Shown: positions 1 through 13,301 of the stretch, piece after piece
How positions within the stretch are numbered: the first letter of the stretch is position 1
Layout of the letters: the number at the start of each line of letters is the position of its first letter
The notes under the pieces: model-generated
The model's database searches: none
What the model was told of the DNA's origin: nothing
Seen by the model: only the letters and a program-made list of their open reading frames with translations
Origin: Urophycis tenuis
Lineage: Eukaryota > Chordata > Actinopteri > Gadiformes > Phycidae
NCBI GenBank assembly: GCA_036785325.1
Contig: JAXIVH010000012.1
Span: 2,787,832-2,851,831, forward strand
Direction: 5' to 3'
Length of the DNA: 64,000 nucleotides
Made by a program: the position numbers and the translations under genes

Positions 1-939
1 TAGATGCCAATGGTAGGCAGTGCTTCGTACTGACTAATCTACATTAAGTAATACTACTAGTTAGTAGTGTAAGGAGTTGCTCTGTTCTATGCGCCAATCA
101 AGGTCCTGTATGCAGATATATTTGGGTATATATATATATATATATACTTGCAACATGATATGAGCATTTGGTCTGGAATGCAGCAAAACAAAAACACTTG
201 ACGTGAGATTCTTGCACAACCAAACTCCTGCGGTCTGGCGATGAGCTGCACCTGACGCCCCCGTTTCAAAGTGTAAACACTTAGCGTGTCTGCGGGAGTG
301 CGTGGACACCTGCGGGCGGCGAATTCAGATGCCGCGCCGCGTCTTAACGCCTCTTTGTGATGTCATAAAAATACCTCAGGAGGGCTGGGCTGCACACACC
401 TGCAGGGTGATGAGTTTATGACGCACACGCACGCACACGCACGCACACACGGCATCTGCCAGCCACATGTAACCACTCCCCCCGTGAGCCTCTGATGGAC
501 GCCCGTCCAGTGAGAGGGTCAAGTGTGCAGCAGCCTGAGCCTTACATCACATCCTGCCGTGCACAGCTTCATGCCACCTTCCAAATCCTGGAAATTGTGC
601 AACTTATGTGTTTCTCGGAATTTCCGAAATAGTTGATGCAAATGAGAGCCAGTATAATTTTCAAATCAAATTTTTCAAATTTTATTGAAGAAACCTCCAC
701 ATACATAACAGTATTTTTTTCTTAATACCAAGCTCAAAATGCACTGTTCCAAATTATTATGCTCAACACAGTTTCAAAACATTGTATATTGTATGTACCA
801 TGAAAGAAAGTGGTCAGTCAGAAACGATATACTTTCACACCTTGTAGGAACCTAAATTGTCCTACCAGCTGTCACCTTGCTGAGGTTGCAGCCTTGTTGG
901 GACACGGTGGCAATCCACCAACCATCCAGATCTCCATCC

Positions 940-1415
940 ATCTGGACCATCCAGTACTCCGTCCACCAACCATCCAGTACTCCATCCATCTGGACCATCC
1001 AGTACTCCATCCACCAACCATCCAGTACTCCATCCACCAACCATCCAGTACTCCGTCCATCTGGACCATCCAGTACTCCGTCCATCTGGACCATCCAGTA
1101 CTCCGTCCATCTGGACCATCCAGTACTCCATCCACCAACCATCCAGTACTCCGTCCATCTGGACCATCCAGTACTCCGTCCATCTGGACCATCCAGTACT
1201 CCATCCACCAACCATCCAGTACTCCGTCCATCTGGACCATCCAGTACTCCGTCCATCCTGGACCATCCAGTACTCCGTCCATCTGGACCATCCAGTACTC
1301 CGTCCATCTGGACCATCCAGTACTCCATCCACCAACCATCCAGTACTCCGTCCATCTGGACCATCCAGTACTCCATCCACCAACCATCCAGTACTCCGTC
1401 CATCTGGACCATCCA
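940..1415 (+). repeat. Minisatellite of about 20-bp units
   Basis: About 22 alternating units of two types share ACCATCCAGTACTCC followed by GTCCATCTGG or ATCCACCAAC. All long open frames on both strands here result from the array. Confidence 0.95.
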
Positions 1416-1547
1416 GGGCTGCACAGCACTCATCAGTAAGAAAGACTGTTTGAGTCTTCATGTATTTCTGGGCCCACTGCAACCGTTTCTTTGTGTGCAT
1501 CTATGGTTGTTCACTTTTTTGATATACAAACTGCATCTACAATCCAG

Positions 1548-1722
1548 TTTACATTTACATTTACATTTAGGGCAATTAGCTTTTATCCAAAGCGACTTAC
1601 AAAGAGTACATTTGTCATAAGAAGGTGAAACATTTCATTGCTGTTAATACAGTAAGAAAGTCACCAGAACAAGTTTCAAGCATTTCAATTGCTAGATTAA
1701 CCATTGCTAGTATACATCTTGC
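1548..1722 (-). mobile_element. SINE tail with extended conserved segment
   Basis: Contains TTATCCAAAGCGACTTACAA followed by about 120 bp that recur almost unchanged at 11940-12060 (TGAAACATTTCATTGC, AACAAGTTTCAAGCATTT). The two copies define a longer repeat than the SINE tail alone. Confidence 0.55.
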
Positions 1723-1854
1723 TCAGTGTGTGTGTGCATGTAAGGTTGTGTGTGTGAACACATATCAGTTTGACCGTAAGTGTGTGTTGTTAGCATGTGC
1801 TTTTGCTGGTCGTGTGGTTTCCTCTGTTACTAGCGCATATTAGGACACACACAG

Positions 1855-1985
1855 AGTGTCTTGTGGGAACATCACACAGATCAGTGTGACGTCCCCAGAG
1901 CGTCTTGTGGGGACGTCACACAGAGCGTCTTATGGGGACGTCACAAAGATCAGTGTGACGTCCCCAGAGCGTCTTGTGGGGCTGG
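1855..1985. repeat. 69-bp tandem duplication containing a perfect hairpin
   Basis: GTGACGTCCCCA (1886-1897) pairs perfectly with TGGGGACGTCAC (1908-1919). The segment from 1880 recurs from 1949. TGACGTC is a CRE-like core. Confidence 0.7.
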
Positions 1986-2747
1986 AGACGCCTGGGACCT
2001 GCCTCACGCTGCCACACTTCCAAGTGCCCTGGGTGGAGGTTTGACAGCTCATTATTTGGACATGATTTGTGCCTGTGTGCCTGCGTGTGTGCGTTTCAGG
2101 CTGGCTTGTCGTAGCAGGCTCATGAGGGCTGTGGAGTTGTGTTTGTTTTGGGATGTTGACGGCTTGTTTTTGTTTATGAGGCGTCTTGGGACTGTTACTG
2201 ATTGGATGAACAGAAGATTTCCGAATAAATATTTTAGTTGTCTGACTCGAAATCCCTCATTTGCTTATTATCTCTCTCTCTCTCTGTGTCTCTCTCGCTC
2301 TCTCTCTGCGCTTATATAGTGTTGTCTGTTTTTTAGTCTCTCTCTCTCTGTCTCCCTCCCTCCCTCTCTCTCTCTACCCCATACTTCCCTACTTGCTCTC
2401 TTGAAGAACAGTTTGTGTGTGTGTCTCTATTGTGTATATATGCTGTATATTGTGTAAGTCTGTTTGTCTAAGTGTTGTGTTAACTCTATCTAAAACTCAA
2501 AATTCATCACTTCCAAATTATTGAAAAAAAACCCATAATCCCTGCACAGTTCTAGTTATGAATGAGATTTTATGAATGCACATTTTCCTGAACATTTTCT
2601 TGTCCAACACAAAGTTTTGAATAAGTAGTAGACCATCCAAAGGTCATAAGAAGTTTGCTTGCTGATATATGTAATATATTAATATTCATAACTGTCTCAG
2701 ACTCGTCCTTCATTATTTTACCAATTATCATAGTTAATTGCCCGGAA

Positions 2748-2852
<105 letters not shown>

Positions 2853-3201
2853 TCAGATCAAAATCATGATCATAATTAGCAAATTAACAATTCATCCACC
2901 TGGCCATCCATCCATCCATTCATCAGCATACAGACACAGATGTGCAGAGTGTGTGCTCCACTAACATAATAAAGCTGATCATGAGCGTGTACCTGAGCTG
3001 TGTTTGAAAGTAGTGGTGAAGGAGAAAACACAGAAACACCATCAGACTGTTGTCTATTGTCTCCCCCCCCCCCCCCCCCCCTCTCTCCCCCTCCCCCTCC
3101 GGTTGGCGAATAAGCAGGTGTCAGTGCTATTCCCTGGGGTGGGGGTGGGTGCTAAAGTCTGCCAGCAACACACTGCATTATGCTAATAATCCCACAAGCT
3201 G

Positions 3202-3288
<87 letters not shown>
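3202..3288. repeat. (CT)n microsatellite
   Basis: Uninterrupted CT run of about 86 bp. A 20-bp poly-C lies at 3063-3082 and smaller CT runs at 3751-3772 and 3871-3928. Confidence 0.99.
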
Positions 3289-3289
<1 letters not shown>

Positions 3290-3410
3290 ATACAAACACA
3301 CACACAGCCTCCCTCGCCCGAGGGACATGGTTGTGGGCCATGAAAGGGAAGTGGAGATGATTAATTGACTGTGGCCTGGTTTAGAGTGCAGCCTTATTGA
3401 CTCTATACAT

Positions 3411-3413
3411 GCG

Positions 3414-3486
<73 letters not shown>
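3411..3486. repeat. (CA)n microsatellite
   Basis: Pure AC run after a CGCACGCA lead-in. Confidence 0.99.
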
Positions 3487-3487
<1 letters not shown>

Positions 3488-3868
3488 GGGGCTTCGACTC
3501 ACCTCCTACGTCACCTCCACCACCATAAACTTCACTGTGTATTCCACCACCACCCTAACACCATACCTTCACCATCACCACTGTCCTGTTCCTTCACCTG
3601 CCTGTCTGTCTCTCTTTATCTGTCCGTCTTTATCTGTCAAGGTTCAAGGGGATTTATTGTCATGGAAACCAAACCTTTTTACATTGCCCGAGCTCAACTT
3701 GTTAAATAAGATGCATCGTACATTACATTTTACATTGCAAATGTAATGCAACCTCTCTCTCTCTCTCTCTCTACTAGGTACTTCTAGGTACTGTTTCAGA
3801 ATGGGCGAGTCTGTGCCATGAGAACATTGGAATAGTGTTAGTTTGATCTCTCTTTGGGTGGAGGTAGA

Positions 3869-3934
<66 letters not shown>

Positions 3935-4039
3935 CAACAAGCTGCTATTGTGACACCAACAGAGCTTGCTGGTCTGGGTGGAACCTGTTGGGCTAGCTCT
4001 CTCTGCTCCCCTGAGGCCTCTTATAACTCAGGACGCTTC

Positions 4040-6680
4040 TGATGCTCACTTTCTGGTCTGGATGCTACCTCCTTACTGAGGACTGAATGCTACCTCCTTA
4101 CTGAGGCCCGGATGCTAACTTGCCTATCAATGATACAGAGGAGCATAGCACCTTCCTTCCAGAGCGATGAATCAGACGACAGCTTGGGGTTTGGCCCATG
4201 TCCTTAAAGAGCCATTCAGAGTCATTCAGGGTGTAGCTGTTTGTGTGTAAAGGTATGATGATTTCCCAGAGAATTTGCCAGTCATCGCTATGTGTGCGTC
4301 TGTGTGCATAAAGCCTGTTCCCTTACGTTTGATTGGTTTGGATTTGGCCACGTGATTCTATTCCACGCCAGCCAACTCAAAAGACAGAGACGGCCATTGA
4401 TGTCGGCCATTACTCCGATTGGTACGCGCATCAGCGTGGGCCCTGGGGTCATCCACTAACCGAAGAGTTGGGGGTTCGATGGCCCCGCCTCCAACTTGCT
4501 CCCCGGATAGCTGTAGATATCTGCCCCCTGCTCCTATGTACTGTAGGATGGGTCAAATGCAGAGAACACATGTCATTCCCATATGTAAATACAGAGAAGG
4601 ATCAATAAAGACCAAAAGGTCCTGATTCGCTATTCTCTCTTTCAACGGCTCGGAGCTGACCTACATCAGGACAGTACCGGCATATGCTGTTCGGTACCCC
4701 CTTTGTAAAAATAAATTCAATTCATTCATTCAACTTTTAACTCTTTAACTGCAACAAAAACTAGAGGGGTTTGAATTCAATGAGCACATCATATTAGTCC
4801 TCAGCACCCCACAACTTATCAATAGTATTGAAGCTGACCCAATGAAGAGGTGTGCGTGGGGCTGTTTGTGACCCCCCCCCCCACCGCCACACTCCCTCGT
4901 TACGGCACGGAGCCTCAGGTGACCCCGGGGGGCGACCTGAGGGACGACGGCGCGTCGGCTGACCTTTGAACCCCCCACAGGGTTGATTGTCTGCGCCGTG
5001 GGCCGTCAGTGGCTGTGCCTTTTGTTGTGTTACCTTGGCGATGGCCCTGGGGTGGGGGTGATGGGGGGGTGGGTGGGGGGGGGGGGCAAGCACGTGGGAG
5101 GCACAGCGGGAGGCGAGCCGACATCCATCTGGCGCTGCAGCTGCCGAGGTCCGTGGCGGAGGAAGCGGCCGGACGTGGACGCGAGGCGCCGGGCCGTAGG
5201 TTTATGGTTCAGAACAAACGGGGGAGCCGCGTGCCATCCTGGTCCCAGCTGGATCTCCGTCGGGTCGTTCATTTTGGATCTTGGTAGTTTTCGGGCCCTT
5301 AATTGGCAAGGTCTTTGTTGTGTAACCGTGGCGATGGCCTGGGGTGTGGGTGACTGGGGTGGAGGGTGGGGGGGGGGTGGGGGGGCGTGGGCTCAGCGGG
5401 AGGCGACCTAACATCCATCTGGCCAATTAATGGCCAATTAAATGGTAATGGGTAATTAATTGGTAAGGCCAATCAAGGGACAGAGCCGTTTGGGCATGGC
5501 AAGAGTTGGAAGTTCTGAAGGACTCTGTAGGGGTTCTGTGGACTCTGTAGAAGTTCTGTAGGGGTTAGCGTGTGAGAGTCCAAGCTAAAAGGCCCTTCCA
5601 CCTCCGTCATGCCAATCCTAAATGGAAGCCCAAGCTGATACCACCTCATATATATGTACTAACAATAAGTCACTTGGAGCTTCTGAAATTAAAAAAAAAA
5701 TGCAGAAACTCCTTTTTTGTTTGTTTTCCTCGTGATATTTCAGGTGGGACCAAACAACTCGGCCACAAATTCTCGCTTCCCCTCGTTCATCTTTCACTCC
5801 TCCCTCTCTGAGGCATTTCCTGGCTCCATCCCTCCCCCCCATCCTGTTGTGGGTCAGTGGTGGAGCCCCTGACCCACTTCCCCCCTGCTGACCTTCCCAG
5901 CGGGGGGCGTGGAGGTCGTCGGTCCACCCGCTGGCCGTGGCTGCTGGATATGAGACACGTCTCTGGATGTTTGGATGCCGGAGATCGATCCTCTGCGGGT
6001 CTCGCTTCAGACGGAGCCGATGAATCCGTGATTTCATTTAAATCAACTGATTGAGACCCCGCCGAGCTGGGGATTCATATTTCACAGTGTTTACGACCGC
6101 CGGACCCCTTCTAAGACACAGAGAACCACAGCTGCCAGCTTGCTTGTTTCGGCAGAGACAGCCCGCTGTAACACCGGCGTGATTCTATAGAACACTGTGT
6201 GTAAAAATAAACTATAAGCTAGAGGTTCACCCTTTACTGATCTGACGACAAGATCATGAGCTGAACCAAGAGGGGATTATGAACGATGAATGAATGAAAG
6301 AGTAAATCCTACGGTATATATTAGTACTACTAGTATACTACTAGAGTTCAACGACCAAGGTAACCATATTAGCCGATAGTGTCCCACCAGTTATTATCAG
6401 TAGTACGCCATATTAGTTCATGGTGAACTAGAGTAGTCCATACACTGAAGTATTCCATGGTACTCCAACGAGTACTCCATAGTGCTCATAGTATTGGTAC
6501 ATTCAAGCATGTGCTTAGCCTGAAGCTAGCCGCCGTTAGCTTACGTTGTGGCGTTGACCTCAGTAATCAGTCCTCGCTGAATGACAGGCGTTAGGGGCTA
6601 AAGGTCATCCAGTGAGCCGGGGCCATGGGACCTCTCATAAGGCAGGGGGGTCAGGTCCGGCCCAGATAGAGGGTATGAGT
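4040..6680. other. Intergenic stretch without recognisable genes
   Basis: Apart from the SINE-like piece at 4385-4620 I see only unique sequence with G- and C-runs (4870, 5080, 5370, 5840) and two related G-rich segments around 5000-5110 and 5300-5420 that share GTGTAACCGTGGCGATGGCC-like text, suggesting an old local duplication. Confidence 0.5.
4385..4620 (+). mobile_element. Degraded SINE-like sequence
   Basis: CATCCACTAACCGAAGAGTT and GGTTCGATGGCCCC recall the family A head. GGGTCAAATGCAGAGAACAC then ATCAATAAAGACC recalls family B ends. Probably a chimeric or third family. Confidence 0.4.
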
Positions 6681-7345
6681 AAACGCATGTCTAACCCCTG
6701 TCTAACGCATGTCTAACCCCTGTCTAACGCATGTCTAACCACTGTCTAACCCCTACCTGCTCCTTGATGACCTGGCTCTGTACTGTCTAACCCCTACCTG
6801 CTCCTTGATGACCTGTCTCTGTACTGTCTAACCCCTACCTGCTCCTTAATGACATGTCTCTGTACTGTCTAACCTCTACCTGCTCCTTAATGACCTGTCT
6901 CTGTACTGTCTAACCCCTACCTGCTCCTTAATGACCTGTCTCTGTACTGTCTAACCCCTATCTGCTCCTTAATGACCTGTCTCTGTACTGTCTAACCCCT
7001 ACCTGCTCCTTAATGACCTGTCTCTGTACTGTCTAACCCCTACCTGCTCCTTAATGACCTGTCTCTGTACTGTCTAACCCCTACCTGCTCCTTAATGACC
7101 TGTCTCTGTACTGTCTAACCCCTACCTGCTCCTTAATGACCTGTCTCTGTACTGTCTAACCCCTACCTGCTCCTTAATGACCTGTCTCTGTACTGTCTAA
7201 CCCCTACCTGCTCCTTAATGACCTGTCTCTGTACTGTCTAACCCCTACCTGCTCCTTAATGACCTGTCTCTGTACTGTCTAACCCCTACCTGCTCCTTAA
7301 TGACCTGTCTCTGTACTGTCTAACCCCTACCTGCTCCTTGATGAC
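6680..7345 (-). repeat. 41-bp minisatellite, locus 1
   Basis: About 16 units containing CTACCTGCTCCTTAATGACC and TCTCTGTACTGTC. It is the reverse complement of the arrays at 21240-22835 and 36178-37072. The right end runs directly into SINE-tail-like text (ACAAAAGTGGCTGCTAAATT). Confidence 0.97.
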
Positions 7346-7704
7346 CTGTCTGACAAAAGTGGCTGCTAAATTCCCTAAATGTATAATAAATAAATAAATA
7401 GATTTGTATTCTTAGTTATATCTATTTTTTACATTGCATATAGCTGTCTTGCACCAGGGATCGAGGGAAAGGGCATTTCGGTGTTTATGTATGTCCTGTA
7501 CATTCATGTAAACTGACAATAAAGTTGACTTGACTTGATCTTGATCTAAATGTAAATGTTCACCACCACCATGGTGAGCATTTATATCAAACTATGTGAA
7601 TAAAACAACAACAATGTAAAGCAAAACGTTTGCTGTCCATCCTCGAACCTGTACCAGTAACCATGGCAACATGTCACTCAAACAACGCAGTTTTGACATG
7701 AACC

Positions 7705-7718
7705 TGGGTGTGTGCGTG

Positions 7719-7762
<44 letters not shown>

Positions 7763-7950
7763 TCTGTGTGTGTGTGTTTGTGGGCATGAGTTGTGTTTGG
7801 GAGAGTACCGTGTTACACACACACACACTCCCAAACACCTTCAGACAGACCCCACCCCACCCACACAAACACACACACGCACATGCACCCACAAACACAC
7901 ACACAAACACACACACAAACACACACACACGCACACACATCGCTATAATG
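7705..7950. repeat. (GT)n followed by (CA)n
   Basis: A GT run near 7712-7785 is followed, about 25 bp on, by CA-rich sequence to 7940. The two can pair as a hairpin. Confidence 0.95.
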
Positions 7951-8095
7951 TGTGATGGCCCGACACACCACAGAGGCCCACTGCAGAGGGCAAAGGTCAG
8001 CAGACACCGCCAGCTCTTCCGTTTATAATTGTATTCTTCATGTTCAGGTCTGCCCAATGACACCTCCCCCTCCTCTCCCTCGCTCCTCCTCCCTC

Positions 8096-8200
<105 letters not shown>

Positions 8201-8465
8201 ATGTGAACTGTATAAGTGAGTATACATAGTGATTGAACAGTGGGCACTGGGCCAAGAGAGTCCCGGGTTTCATGTGCGAGTTTGATCTATAAATGAATCT
8301 ATTTCTCTATACTACCCTCCGCCTCCTGCCTTTTTCCCTCTTACCCCCCTTCTCCCCTCCTCTCACGTCCTCTCCCTCTCCCTTAGCCCTTCTCTTCTAT
8401 TTCCATCATCTCGGTTGCCCAGTTCCAGACACCTGGTTGTGTATTGGCCCCCCGGTAACAATAAG

Positions 8466-8528
<63 letters not shown>

Positions 8529-8529
8529 G

Positions 8530-8587
<58 letters not shown>

Positions 8588-8740
8588 TAGCTCTGCCTTT
8601 TGCTCCCTCGCTCTCTCTTGCTCGGTGTCTCTCGCGTTTTCTCTATTTCGCTCTCTCTCTCTGCAACCCCCCCCCCCCTCCCCTCTCCCTCTCTCTTTTC
8701 CTCCCCCCTGTCTCTCTGTGGTTCCCAGGTGAAAGCTGAA
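8466..8740. repeat. (CT)n and pyrimidine-rich tract
   Basis: CT dinucleotides with CTCTGT variants at 8521-8550, followed by mixed T/C sequence and a poly-C at 8668. Confidence 0.95.
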
Positions 8741-8859
8741 AGCCTCTACTGTGAAAGGTGACGAGGGGGGGGAGTATAGGGGAGGTCGGGGGGGGGGGAG
8801 ATCAATGTTTAGAGAGATAATCCCGGGGGGGTTTGAGTTTCAGAGCGCGGTGGAGGTGT

Positions 8860-9560
8860 TGATATTCGGGGTTGGTCCGGAACTGAGAGTCCACGATGAC
8901 CCCTGGAGTCCACGGTGAGTCTGTCCCACGCGGCCAACAGGCTTGCTTTTGTGTCGCCGTAATCCATATTTTCACCGCCGTGTCTCTGTTTTGGGGCGAG
9001 GTACGCACGTGAGCTAACAGCGGCTCGAGGGAGCTAACGGCGGCTAGCGGGAGCTAACAGGGGGCCACTTGTTGGCCTGTAATCCTCGGCTCAATAAAGC
9101 TACTGTTTGCCGTCGGGAGTCAGAAACGGGTCAGGGGCGCCTTTAGTGGAACCACACGCCTCCTGCTCTTTTTACCGCGCGGCTCGCCAAACTCTCAAGA
9201 TTACAGAGCGGCCCGCAACGGCGCCTGTGACGCTAGCTAACGGGTGGCGTGACGTTTAGCGTAGCGCAGCGCTGTCGACTTCGTGACAAAGTCGGGAGGG
9301 TCGCCGAGGTGCACCGCTAGCGAGCAAACACTTCCCGACTTCCCCCACCCAAGTCGTCCCTCGTTCAAAAACTCGCTGTACGCGGCGGACGTCGCCCGGT
9401 TTTGGGAGCGCAGAAAGCCTTCTTCCCGATGCCGAGGACGTCTGGGGAGGCGACGGCGGTGTGGTCGTCGTATCCATGGAGACGAGCCGCGGCGCTCGTG
9501 TGGCAGATTGGGCTCATCCAGATAAGACTAATGAATTTCACCCAGACGAGCGCATCCAGT
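8860..9560. promoter_or_regulatory. CpG-rich unique segment
   Basis: Many CpG dinucleotides (for example 9160-9290 and 9370-9500) against a CpG-poor surround, without an open gene match. It could be a CpG island of an unrecognised promoter. GAGCTAACGGCGGCTAGCGG-type repeats are at 9010-9060. Confidence 0.3.
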
Positions 9561-10039
9561 CGAGCGGCGAGATAAAACACGAGGCCACCCCGATAACTTG
9601 CGGAGGGGGACAATGGGTTTGACATGTGAGATTAGAGGGCGTGGGGGTTTAGTGGGCTGCAAATAAATGACAATTCCACATGCATGAATAATCATTCGGG
9701 AGGTGAGGATCTGTGGCGACCTGCCAGAACCTGAGCTTTAGCTGGTTAAGAGGATTGGCGAGAGGGTCCAAGACAACTAGGATGTACCTACCCCCCCCCC
9801 CCCATGGTGGAGGTCTCACCATGTGTAATCCATCCCCACCCTTCTGAAGGTCTAGGTCTTATCTGCAGTTCAAGAACCCCAAGAATTCTAATCCTCATGG
9901 AATGATTGAGTTTGATTTGCACCAAACGTCTGCGTGGCTCATTGTTTTGTTCCCCCTGGAAGCGTGGGTGACGGGGCATGACGATCGTAGGACCTTGCTT
10001 TTAAGCTTGAAAACCAGCCCGGGCTCAAGGTAGAACAGA

Positions 10040-10380
10040 ATAGTGTAGAGAACAGCATGGTGGAGAACAGGCGATAGAAAGATCAAGCTCATAGAGAACA
10101 GTCAGTTAAACAATCAGTAGAACAGTCAACAGAGAAAAGACAGTGGAGAACAGATGGTAAAACAGCCAGTTGAGAACAGGCAGTAGAACAGTCAAAAGAG
10201 AACAGTAAAAGAACAGCCAGTTGAGGACAGTCGGTAAAACAGTCCATGGAGAACAGCCAGTTGAACAGCCAACAGAGAAAAGACACTAGAGACCAGACAG
10301 AACAGTCGTTAACAGTCAGTAGAGAACAGTTGGCAGACCGGTCGGTGGACCAGACGGCAGAACAGCAGACCAGCAGAGGG
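10040..10380. repeat. Degenerate AGAACAG repeat
   Basis: About 20 imperfect units based on GAGAACAGCCAGTTGAACAG with spacing near 24 bp. Confidence 0.8.
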
Positions 10381-10561
10381 CCGTCTATAAGAAGCAGATG
10401 CTGCTCTCTGTGGAGCTCCGCCCTGCTTGCCAGGAATGTGGAGATCCTTCACAGTTCTTAGCGTTGAGTCATGAAACCTATGTTTTATTGCTGTGCATTC
10501 CTGGCCCATAATCCTCTGCAGATTGTGTTTCGTCTGCAGGATGTGTGTGTGTTTATGCTTG

Positions 10562-10600
<39 letters not shown>

Positions 10601-10618
10601 TTATATCTGCCTTCACAG

Positions 10619-10815
10619 GCACCCTGCGCAGTCATATCGGGGTGCCTGTAAAGGTAGGCTCCCCCGCTCAGCTTTATGACCTCATGGCTGACATCATGGC
10701 CGTCGGCGTTCCTGCCAAAGCAGTGAGGTTTCTCAACCGCCTGCGCAGAAAGAATCCAGGCCAGAAGCAGCTGTCAGGCGCCGGGGAAGCTGGGAAATAT
10801 GTCTTTGATAAAACC
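10619..10815 (+). other. Exon-like segment, unidentified
   Basis: A (TA)n run is followed by TCTGCCTTCACAG, a good acceptor. An open frame continues (GTLRSHIGVPVKVGSPAQLY, then VGVPAKAVRFLNRLRRKNPG) to possible donors at 10654 (GTAGGC) or 10816 (GTTAGT). I recognise no protein family, and the coding status is unproven. Confidence 0.25.
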
Positions 10816-10859
10816 GTTAGTGTACACGTGAGCGTGCGCGCAACCTGGGAAACGCCGCG

Positions 10860-11640
10860 GCGCGAACTCGGGCAATAAAAACGCTCCCAGAAATGGGGGG
10901 AAATCCCCCCTCCCCCACCACCCCTCCACCCCCCCTCCCTGTCTGGCCGGGAGATATACAGCTCAGGGGCGCTGCGTGTGCACGCTAGCTCTTAAATCTC
11001 AGCTTTAAATACCCTCCGCTCCGCGCGGCCGGCGTGTCACATTCCAGGCGTTCCTGGGCCGGCGCAGAGCGGCCTGTCATTAGCAGCGCGCAGTGCGGAG
11101 TCCGCCGTCGCCTGCGCCGTGCGACTTTCATGTGGCTGCAAACTATTCCCCCAAACCCCCCGCCCTCGACACATGATGACTTGACGGAGCAGCAGTGCTA
11201 ACTATTATGGGATAGTGTTGCTAATGGTCTCCTGGAGACAGCCGTTTAGCGCAAGACGCTTGTTATTATTCTTTCTTTTTTTTTTTCTTCCTCTGTGGTT
11301 TTTCCGAGGGCGGTGTGAAGAACGTCCGCAGTGTTTTGACTGCGGCCCGCGGACGGTTGTGTTGTCTTTGTGTTGTCTTTGTGTTGCGGTTTAACCGTTT
11401 GGGTGAGCGGCAACTGTGTGTTCAGATTAGCGGGTTTTCATGTTTTCAAGTGTAAGGTAATTAAAGACATATTGCTGCGTGTCCTACTGTCTGCGGAACC
11501 ACAGTTGAAGATGTCGCAGGCCTTGGAAGTGCAAGCAAAATATATTTCTGTGGTTTGTGATGTTGAACAACTGTGAGTAAAGCAACAGGGAAAAGTAGCG
11601 TCATGTGATTTTATTAACATCATGACAGTAACATGACTAG
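10860..11640. other. Intergenic sequence, CpG-rich near 10980-11120
   Basis: GC-rich unique sequence with CpG clustering (CGCGCGGCCGGCGTG near 11023). No gene recognised. Confidence 0.4.
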
Positions 11641-11890
11641 TACTAACTATACTACTACTGCACGACTGCGATCTAACTATTACTACTATACAACTAATGT
11701 ATTAACTACTATACTACTACTGTATTTACTACTATATGACTATTAATACTATACTACTAATGTATTAACTACTATACTATTACTGAACTAATGTACTATT
11801 TATGACTCAGTAATATTTTGCTACTGCTGTACTACTATACTACTACTAATTCTAGTTCTACTGTCTATACTATTACTACCTCTGCCTGTA
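11640..11890. repeat. Degenerate (ACT)-based repeat
   Basis: TACTACTATACTACTA-like units with many substitutions. A less pure neighbour of the (CTA)n array at 12118. Confidence 0.85.
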
Positions 11891-11897
11891 CTACTTA

Positions 11898-12062
11898 CAT
11901 TTACATTCAGGGCATTTACAGACACTTTTCTCCAAAGCGACTTACAATAAGTACATTTGTCAGAAGAAAGTGAAACATTTCATTGCCGTTAATACAGTAA
12001 GAAAGTCACAAGAACAAGTTTCAAGCATTTTAATTGCTAGGATAACCATTGATAGTATACAA
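11898..12062 (-). mobile_element. Second copy of the extended SINE-tail repeat
   Basis: Matches 1548-1722 with few changes, including CAGTAAGAAAGTCAC and ACCATTGATAGTATAC. It ends just before the (CTA)n array. Confidence 0.55.
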
Positions 12063-12117
12063 CATCTCTGAGTAAGATGCTGAGTGCTAAGATACAACTC
12101 CTACTTACTACTTCTAC

Positions 12118-12119
12118 CT

Positions 12120-12171
<52 letters not shown>

Positions 12172-12176
12172 CACCA

Positions 12177-12225
<49 letters not shown>

Positions 12226-12227
12226 CA

Positions 12228-12273
<46 letters not shown>

Positions 12274-12287
12274 CCCTACTACTACCC

Positions 12288-12357
<70 letters not shown>

Positions 12358-12441
12358 CCCTACTACTACTACTACTACTGCTACTACTACTACTACTACT
12401 GCTACTGCTACTACTGCTACTGCTGCTACTACTACTATTAT

Positions 12442-12486
<45 letters not shown>

Positions 12487-12515
12487 GTCCAGTACTACAG
12501 TTACTCCTACTACTA
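12118..12515. repeat. Long (CTA)n trinucleotide array
   Basis: About 400 bp of CTA/CCA/CCC/CTG triplets in register. The long polyThr, polyLeu and polyVal frames on both strands are consequences of the triplet period. Confidence 0.99.
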
Positions 12516-12730
12516 ATCATTAGCTATATAAGCTGTACTTGAGGAACATCACCTGTATCAACACACCCTCACCACGACCACAGCTCCCGTGATGTTCAGA
12601 GGGTCTTGGGGAGGTCTACCACACCTTGCAGCAACTGAAGAAACAGAGTTGTGGGGGAGGGGGGGGAGACAAAACAACTTGACTGTGTGGTGATTTTGTA
12701 GACGCATGTCACATGGGCCAGCTCAGCACT

Positions 12731-12732
<2 letters not shown>

Positions 12733-12802
<70 letters not shown>

Positions 12803-12921
12803 TGAAGTTCTGTGTTCTCGTGTTTTTCAGGTGATTGTATTGCAGTATGTTATCTATTTTGCAGGCACGGACCTCCTAGTGTAAACTGACACAGTGACCT
12901 ACAAAAAGAATTGGCCCCAGC

Positions 12922-12965
<44 letters not shown>

Positions 12966-12977
12966 TGTGTGTGTGTG

Positions 12978-13017
<40 letters not shown>
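12733..13017. repeat. Two (GT)n microsatellites
   Basis: GT runs at 12733-12800 and 12926-13017 are separated by unique sequence. Confidence 0.98.
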
Positions 13018-13018
<1 letters not shown>

Positions 13019-13301
13019 CTTGTGTGTCACTGACACCGTTTGAGTTTATCTGTTTTTAAACAGAGCAATCCCTCATGTCTTCACCATCTCATTTACTCGG
13101 CCAATCGATGGCAAGAGGTGGGTGGGAGTGCTGACCCCCGGTGCCCCCCCAATATAGTGAGACATGCTGCCTGGATGCTGGGGGTCAACCAACAGCATCT
13201 GCCCCGGCGTGATAGCCCCGCACCCCAGGGGGTCACACTCCTCAACGCCTCCCAAGTGGCAGCAATGATGCCTGATTGTGAAGCCCTGGAGGAAGGGAAT
13301 A

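Noticed and set aside
862..1620. Repetitive protein-like frames (STPSIWTIQ, WMVQMDGVLDG)
   Set aside because: Both strands are open because of the minisatellite; no start context, splice support or family match.
12077..12542. PolyThr, polyLeu and polyVal frames
   Set aside because: A (CTA)n triplet array stays open in several frames by composition alone.
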